A model generated the notes under the pieces. That model made no database searches and was not told the DNA's origin. It worked only from the letters and a program-made list of their open reading frames with translations. A DNA stretch of 10,309 nt, from assembly GCA_044220535.1 (NCBI GenBank), contig JBGAQU010000091.1:1-10309 (forward strand). Reading direction: 5' to 3'. Made by a program: the position numbers and the translations under genes. This document shows, piece after piece, positions 6,649-10,309 of this stretch (position 1 is the stretch's first letter; each line of letters opens with the position of its first letter). This DNA is from JBDHTS01 sp044220535. Its GTDB lineage: Bacteria > Pseudomonadota > Alphaproteobacteria > Micavibrionales > Micavibrionaceae.

Positions 6649-8192
6649 GCATTCCAGAAACCATATTAAAAAACCGCCCTTTTATCGTCCTGTCGGTGAT
6701 GCTGGCAACGATCATGCAGGCGCTGGATACCACCATTGCCAACGTGGCCCTGCCCCATATGCAGGGATCGCTGAACGCGACGCAGGAACAGATTTCCTGG
6801 GTGCTGACCTCCTATATTGTCGCCGCCGCCATCATGACCGCACCGACCGGATATCTGGCGTCGCGGCTGGGCCGCAAACGCCTGTTCACGATTGCGGTGG
6901 TCGGCTTCACCATTGCTTCCATCCTGTGCGGCGCGGCGGAAACATTGCCGGAGATGGTTTTGTTTCGCCTTCTGCAGGGCGTATTCGGAGCCAGCCTGGT
7001 GCCATTGTCCCAGGCCGTGCTTCTGGATATTTATCCACAAAAACAACATGGCCAGGCCATGGCGATGTGGGGCGTGGGTGTAATGCTGGGGCCAATTCTC
7101 GGGCCGACGCTGGGCGGATGGCTGACCGAATATTATAACTGGCGGTGGGTTTTCTACATCAATGTGCCGATCGGCATCGTTGCCACGCTCGGGATATTGT
7201 CCTTCATGCCCGACACGGAAAAAGACCATGGACGAAAACTGGATATTACAGGCTTTGCCTTGCTCAGCCTCGCAATCGGTTCATTGCAGCTGATGCTGGA
7301 TCGCGGCGAAACCAAGGACTGGTTTTCATCGCCCGAAGTCATACTCGAATGCGGAATCGCCATCCTGTGCAGCTATCTGTTTCTGGTGCAGATCTTTACG
7401 GTTAAACAACCCTTCGTGCAGCCCGCCATGTTCGCGGATCGCAATTATGCGACCTCTCTGATCTTCATGTTTATCATGGGCGTGATCCTGTTCGGTTCCA
7501 TGGCTTTGCTGCCGCCTTTCCTGCAAGGCATCATGGGGTATCCCGTCATTACCACCGGGCTGATGCTCGCGCCGCGCGGTATCGGGACGATGGTGGCCAT
7601 GATGCTGGTCGGGCGGCTGATGGGAAAGATCGAGGTACGCCTTCTGCTCCTGTTCGGCCTCAGCCTGATGGCCTGGTCATTGTGGGAGATGACATTGTTC
7701 ACGGACAGCGTACCGGAGCATCTGTTGATTTCCACCGGCCTGTTGCAGGGTTTTGGCATGGGGTTCGTGTTCATCCCGCTCAGCACCGTCGCCTATGCCA
7801 CGCTCGATCCGCGCTATCGCAATGATGCGACTGCATTTTTCAGCCTGCTTCGCAATATCGGCAGTTCGATCGGCATCTCGATCATGACCAGCCTGCTGGC
7901 CCAGAATATCCAGATCAACCATGCGGAGCTTTCAACGCATCTGACCATGTTCAATCCTGCCTATAAAATAGCGGAGGCCATATCGGGCAATGCGGGCATA
8001 TCGGAATCCGCCATGTCTTCCGCGCTTGCCATGCTGAACGCCAGGGTCACGGAGCAGGCCGCGACCATCAGCTATCTCAACGATTTCAGGTTGATGTTTT
8101 ATGTGACGCTCATTGCCATGCCCTTGCTTTTGTTTATGCGGAAGCCGGGCCACAAGGCGACACCCGAGGAAGCGGCGGCAGCGCTGGAGTAA
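6645..8192 (+). CDS. emrB: EmrB-type multidrug transporter, MFS DHA2 family
   Basis: A 515-residue proton-driven drug exporter with the 14 membrane segments expected of DHA2 proteins. Diagnostic motifs are LDTTIANVALPHMQGSL (27-43), MFS motif A as GYLASRLGRKRLF (69-81), motif C GPILGPTLGGWL (149-160) and WRWVFYINVPIG (166-177). With EmrA it should export hydrophobic compounds such as uncouplers or antibiotics across the inner membrane; the actual substrate cannot be read from sequence. The start is set by the ATGA overlap with emrA. No T-tract terminator follows the TAA; the next gene begins 97 bp on and may receive read-through transcription. Confidence 0.95.
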   Translation: MSIPETILKNRPFIVLSVMLATIMQALDTTIANVALPHMQGSLNATQEQISWVLTSYIVAAAIMTAPTGYLASRLGRKRLFTIAVVGFTIASILCGAAETLPEMVLFRLLQGVFGASLVPLSQAVLLDIYPQKQHGQAMAMWGVGVMLGPILGPTLGGWLTEYYNWRWVFYINVPIGIVATLGILSFMPDTEKDHGRKLDITGFALLSLAIGSLQLMLDRGETKDWFSSPEVILECGIAILCSYLFLVQIFTVKQPFVQPAMFADRNYATSLIFMFIMGVILFGSMALLPPFLQGIMGYPVITTGLMLAPRGIGTMVAMMLVGRLMGKIEVRLLLLFGLSLMAWSLWEMTLFTDSVPEHLLISTGLLQGFGMGFVFIPLSTVAYATLDPRYRNDATAFFSLLRNIGSSIGISIMTSLLAQNIQINHAELSTHLTMFNPAYKIAEAISGNAGISESAMSSALAMLNARVTEQAATISYLNDFRLMFYVTLIAMPLLLFMRKPGHKATPEEAAAALE

Positions 8193-8233
8193 CCAGACAG
8201 GCAGTACTCCTCAGCCAAGTAAACCGCCAAAAT

Positions 8234-8263
8234 TTGACAGGCGCAAGCCTATTGCGGCTTAAT
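8234..8263 (+). promoter_or_regulatory. Candidate promoter for the small gene at 8290
   Basis: A consensus TTGACA (8234-8239) is followed after 18 bases by CTTAAT (8258-8263), a poor -10. The spacer holds AAGCC-N6-GGCTT (8245-8260). If active, transcription would start around 8270 and the -10 would overlap the left arm of the inverted repeat at 8259-8286. Confidence 0.4.
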
Positions 8264-8286
8264 CTCCCGATATACAGGGAGATTAA
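8259..8286 (+). promoter_or_regulatory. 10-bp perfect inverted repeat covering the ribosome binding site of the 8290 gene
   Basis: TTAATCTCCC (8259-8268) and GGGAGATTAA (8277-8286) are exact complements around the eight-base loop GATATACA. The right arm contains the only good Shine-Dalgarno (GGGAGA, 8277-8282), seven bases before the ATG. In read-through RNA from emrB the hairpin would hide the ribosome binding site; as DNA it could be an operator over the -10. No T tract follows, so it is not an ordinary terminator. Confidence 0.6.
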
Positions 8287-8289
8287 AAT

Positions 8290-8580
8290 ATGAATGGGCA
8301 TGATAGTTTAAGAGATGGTGTCATTGGCGTTGTTATTTTAACAGGGTTATGGAGTTATTTTGCATCAATCCCGCTGACCCCTGTTTCCAATCCCGAACAA
8401 AGCCTTAAAGACGCGTTTAGCCGAAAAGAGGATCAGATTGTGCTGAACGGCACGCCTTATATCCTGACCACGCAAATGGATGGACAATGCACCGTGATTG
8501 AGGCACACCGTCTTTTAAGATCGGGCACATATGACACGTTTGAGCAAACATCCGCCATGTCTGCAAAACTTTGCCCCTAA
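8290..8580 (+). CDS. Small membrane-anchored protein of unknown function
   Basis: A 96-residue protein I do not recognise. Residues 1-9 are polar, about 10-28 form a single membrane anchor or uncleaved signal (VIGVVILTGLWSYFASIPL), and the remainder is a short soluble domain with QIVLNGTPYILTTQMDGQCTVIEA, which looks like a small beta-sheet unit, and a C-terminal ...SAKLCP. Cysteines 67 and 95 would lie in the periplasm if the N-terminus is inside and could form a disulfide. It lies 97 bp after emrB and 43 bp before the prenyl synthase start, on the same strand. Translation would begin right after the inverted repeat that contains its ribosome binding site, so expression is probably controlled. 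A link to the efflux pump is possible but unsupported beyond position. Confidence 0.6.
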   Translation: MNGHDSLRDGVIGVVILTGLWSYFASIPLTPVSNPEQSLKDAFSRKEDQIVLNGTPYILTTQMDGQCTVIEAHRLLRSGTYDTFEQTSAMSAKLCP

Positions 8581-8623
8581 CTCCCGCTTGCGCGCGCCCT
8601 TCGTTTCCGCTAAGCCTTTGAGT

Positions 8624-9631
8624 ATGAAAACTCAGAGAATTGCCGAAACTTCGGTCAGCCCGCTGGACCACCTGAATGATTATCTGGCTACGGATATGCA
8701 GGCCGTTAATGCGCTGATCATCCGCAATATGCAGGCGGAGGTGCCATTGATCCCGCAACTGGCCGGGTATCTGATCGCGGCGGGCGGAAAACGCATTCGT
8801 CCTCTCCTCACCCTTGCATGCGCGCAATTATACGGTTATCGCGGCGAGCGTACTTACGGCCTGGCGGCGGCCGTGGAATTTATCCATAGCGCCACGCTGC
8901 TGCATGACGACGTCGTCGATGAAAGTGGTGAACGGCGCGGGCAAAAAACCGCCAACCTTGTGTTTGGCAACCAGGCCAGCGTGCTGGTCGGGGATTTCCT
9001 GTTTTCGCGCGCGTTTCAGTTGATGGTTGCGGATGGATCACTCGACGTGCTGCGCATCCTGTCCGATGCCGCCGCCATCATTACACAGGGCGAAGTGAAA
9101 CAACTGGCGACCGCCAGCGATTTAAACGCCACGATCGACGATTATCTTCAGGTGGTGCAGGCAAAAACCGCAGCCCTGTTCGCCGCCGCATGCGAAATCG
9201 GGCCGATTATTGCGGGTGCAGATAAAAGTGCGGCACAGGCGCTGTGCGAATACGGCATGAATTTAGGCATCGCGTTTCAGATCGCCGACGATGTTCTGGA
9301 TTACACGGCGGATCAGGCGAAGCTGGGCAAGAATGTCGGCGATGATTTCCGCGAAGGGAAGATGACCCTGCCCGTCATCCTGGCGCTGCAGACAGCAAAC
9401 GAAAAAGACCGCGCCTTCTGGCAACGCACGATCGGCGATCGCAAAATTCATGACGGCGACCTTGAAACCGCGCAGCGCCTTCTGAAGGATAATGGCGCGC
9501 TCACCGCAGGCATGGCACTGGCGGCTGACTATGTTGAAAAATCCCGTCTCGCCCTGGCTGAAACGCCGGATGGGTCTTTGCGCGCCATGCTGGATGAAAT
9601 CGCCAGGTATGTGGTGGATCGGTCATCCTGA
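8624..9631 (+). CDS. ispB: Long-chain polyprenyl diphosphate synthase (octa-/decaprenyl type)
   Basis: A trans-prenyltransferase condensing isopentenyl diphosphate onto an allylic primer to make the ubiquinone side chain; soluble, all-alpha. At 335 residues it has normal length. GGKRIRP (54-60) binds IPP; the first aspartate-rich motif is LLHDDVVDE (D95, D96, D99) and the second QIADDVLDY (D222, D223, D226). The fifth residue before the first motif is alanine (A90), consistent with a long product rather than FPP or GGPP; exact chain length is not readable, and decaprenyl would fit an alphaproteobacterium. The ATG at 8624 is chosen because the frame before it is not family-like and would overlap the 8290 gene; its Shine-Dalgarno is poor. 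A strong terminator follows at 9695-9718. Confidence 0.93.
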   Translation: MKTQRIAETSVSPLDHLNDYLATDMQAVNALIIRNMQAEVPLIPQLAGYLIAAGGKRIRPLLTLACAQLYGYRGERTYGLAAAVEFIHSATLLHDDVVDESGERRGQKTANLVFGNQASVLVGDFLFSRAFQLMVADGSLDVLRILSDAAAIITQGEVKQLATASDLNATIDDYLQVVQAKTAALFAAACEIGPIIAGADKSAAQALCEYGMNLGIAFQIADDVLDYTADQAKLGKNVGDDFREGKMTLPVILALQTANEKDRAFWQRTIGDRKIHDGDLETAQRLLKDNGALTAGMALAADYVEKSRLALAETPDGSLRAMLDEIARYVVDRSS

Positions 9632-9655
9632 TCATTGAACACGACTGCATGTTAT

Positions 9656-9684
9656 TTGCCGCCGTCCGATAAACCCGCTACACT
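9656..9684 (+). promoter_or_regulatory. Candidate sigma70 promoter for the 9765 gene, just before a terminator hairpin
   Basis: TTGCCG (9656-9661) and TACACT (9679-9684) are separated by 17 bases. The start point would be near 9691, at the foot of the hairpin at 9695-9713, so the new transcript would begin with that hairpin. Confidence 0.4.
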
Positions 9685-9694
9685 GAGCCCATAA

Positions 9695-9718
9695 AGGGGC
9701 GCATTGCGCCTCTTTTTT
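9695..9718 (+). terminator. Intrinsic terminator after the prenyl synthase gene
   Basis: AGGGGCGC (9695-9702) pairs with GCGCCTCT (9706-9713) with one G-T pair around the loop ATT, and a run of six T (9713-9718) follows. It lies 64 bp after the synthase stop. Confidence 0.85.
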
Positions 9719-9764
9719 ATTGCCCGCATTCCGCGCACCCGTCCCAACAAAAAAGGAAATACCC

Positions 9765-10070
9765 ATGACAGCCACTTTGCTGACTGCCCTGCTATCGTTT
9801 ATTGCCTCTCACGCTTCCGGCATATTGACCGGCGTGGTCGGCACGAAAATATCCGCCTGGATCGCCGCCCGCCTGAACACGAAAACCGAGCGCGCCGTTT
9901 ATACAGACCTGATCCTGCCGCTGGTGCAGTCGGTCGCCGCATTGCTGCAAAGCGTCCCGACCGAAAAAACCGCCGATGTCAGAAATATCGTGACGACAAG
10001 CGCCGTGACAGCCAAAATGCCCGCATCCGCCTCAATCGCCGCGCCTGCCACCGCGCATTATAATGATTGA
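9765..10070 (+). CDS. Small hydrophobic Ala-rich protein of unknown function
   Basis: A 101-residue protein I cannot place. The start is supported by AAGGAA (9753-9758), six bases upstream of the ATG. Residues about 3-25 (ATLLTALLSFIASHASGILTG) are a hydrophobic stretch, with a second mildly hydrophobic helix TKISAWIAARL; the middle VYTDLILPLVQSVAALLQSV may form an amphipathic helix. The C-terminal third is rich in Ala, Ser, Thr and Pro and probably disordered. A single N-terminal membrane helix or signal peptide is the simplest reading. Size and composition recall small phage holins, but no lysis or phage genes are nearby and the comparison is not evidence. It has its own candidate promoter upstream and a minus-strand terminator beyond its stop. 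Confidence 0.6.
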   Translation: MTATLLTALLSFIASHASGILTGVVGTKISAWIAARLNTKTERAVYTDLILPLVQSVAALLQSVPTEKTADVRNIVTTSAVTAKMPASASIAAPATAHYND

Positions 10071-10073
10071 AAT

Positions 10074-10103
10074 AAAAAGGCCGCCATCTTCACGGTGGCG
10101 GCC
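10074..10103 (-). terminator. Minus-strand intrinsic terminator
   Basis: GGCCGCCA (10079-10086) and TGGCGGCC (10096-10103) form a perfect 8-bp stem with a nine-base loop. Read on the minus strand the stem is followed by TTTTTATTT (plus 10078-10070), so it would end a leftward transcript coming from the right. On the plus strand no T run follows, although the hairpin may still protect the end of the 9765 transcript. Confidence 0.7.
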
Positions 10104-10176
10104 GCCTAATGCCCGTAAGGGCGAAGGGTGGTCGGCCCTAGTGAACAGTTTGCGAACCGATCCCGAAGTCCGACGG
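10104..10176. other. Gene-free structured stretch, possible 3' UTR or small RNA
   Basis: No reading frame is supported here. The stretch contains GCCC-GTAA-GGGC (10111-10122), which on the plus strand has a GNRA-type loop, and GTCGG (10131-10135) that can pair with CCGAC (10170-10174). It lies between the minus-strand terminator and the stop of the leftward open frame, so it may be that gene's 3' untranslated region. I do not recognise it as a known RNA. Confidence 0.35.
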
Positions 10177-10309
10177 TTAATTGTAGCCGATTTTCCGGCG
10201 ACCGAGCTTAATTAACACATATTTTTCATAGCTCAAAAAGGAAAATAGTCTTTTAAGGGCCATAGGTGGGCTTGAAGCTATTTCCCGGCCCAAAGCCATC
10301 GAAAGGCCG
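10177..10309 (-). CDS. Possible 3' end of a leftward gene entering from the right edge
   Basis: On the minus strand one frame is open from the window edge to TAA at 10179-10177, giving GLSMALGREIASSPPMALKR and then LFSFLSYEKYVLIKLGRRKIGYN. The ATG at 10299 has no Shine-Dalgarno in view, so this is more likely a C-terminus than a 40-residue gene. A minus-strand terminator about 75 bases after the stop supports a real leftward transcript. The ALGREIASSPPMAL segment weakly recalls the late helix of enoyl-CoA hydratases, but the rest does not, and I assign no function. Confidence 0.35.
   Translation of the reverse strand, partial: GLSMALGREIASSPPMALKRLFSFLSYEKYVLIKLGRRKIGYN

Noticed and set aside
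8245..8286. Rho-independent terminator for emrB
   Set aside because: Stems exist, but no T tract follows any of them, and the last stem holds the ribosome binding site of the next gene.
8531..8623. N-terminal extension of the prenyl synthase
   Set aside because: The extra 31 residues are not family-like and would overlap the 8290 gene in another frame; ATG 8624 gives the normal length.
9765..10070. Phage holin or prophage remnant
   Set aside because: Only size and hydrophobicity suggest it; no endolysin, integrase, structural gene or attachment repeat is nearby.
10071..10309. 6S RNA, SRP RNA, tmRNA or RNase P RNA at the right end
   Set aside because: The stem pattern and a CCTTAAAA-like stretch prompted the comparison, but the order of elements and the defining core sequences of these RNAs are not present.

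Overview
The window looks like a chromosomal stretch of a moderately GC-rich Gram-negative bacterium, most likely an alphaproteobacterium. Three things suggest this: a TrmN6-type tRNA methyltransferase near a long-chain polyprenyl diphosphate synthase and a glycyl-tRNA synthetase (an association I recall from alphaproteobacterial genomes); a receiver protein whose C-terminal tail carries a GPERR motif that I associate with alphaproteobacteria; and an inner-membrane EmrAB-type pump. No species can be named from the sequence.

Layout. (1) 2-1438 (+): single-chain class II glycyl-tRNA synthetase, cut by the left edge. (2) 1504-2689 (+): a HAD phosphatase resembling trehalose-6-phosphate phosphatase, split into two frames by an apparent one-base insertion in an A run near 2243-2247. 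(3) 3686-2690 (-): a two-gene unit of an unrecognised 156-aa protein and a CheY-like receiver with a degenerate acidic pocket. (4) 3851-4390 (+): two back-to-back small membrane proteins that look like diverged tandem copies. (5) 5100-4387 (-): TrmN6-like methyltransferase. (6) 5189-8192 (+): a MarR regulator, an EmrA/HlyD adaptor and an EmrB-type DHA2 transporter, joined by ATGA overlaps and preceded by a sigma70-like promoter with a perfect 22-bp palindrome. (7) 8290-8580 (+): a small one-TM protein whose start region carries a 10-bp inverted repeat overlapping its ribosome binding site. (8) 8624-9631 (+): polyprenyl diphosphate synthase, followed by a strong intrinsic terminator. (9) 9765-10070 (+): a small hydrophobic protein of unknown function. 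(10) 10071-10309: a structured region with a minus-strand terminator and the possible end of a minus-strand gene entering from the right.

How the parts work together. The clearest functional unit is marR-emrA-emrB, a self-regulated drug or toxicant efflux operon lacking its own outer-membrane channel. GlyRS, TrmN6 and the polyprenyl synthase are housekeeping genes (translation, tRNA modification, quinone side chain). The efflux cassette and small ORF sit between the methyltransferase and the prenyl synthase, possibly as an insertion. The receiver and its partner are probably a signalling pair with unknown output.

I see no rRNA, tRNA, CRISPR array, transposase or clear prophage module. I do not claim a new multi-gene defence or metabolic system here. 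The least explained items are the small membrane pair, the receiver and its partner, the dyad at the start of the 8290 gene, and the structured right end.
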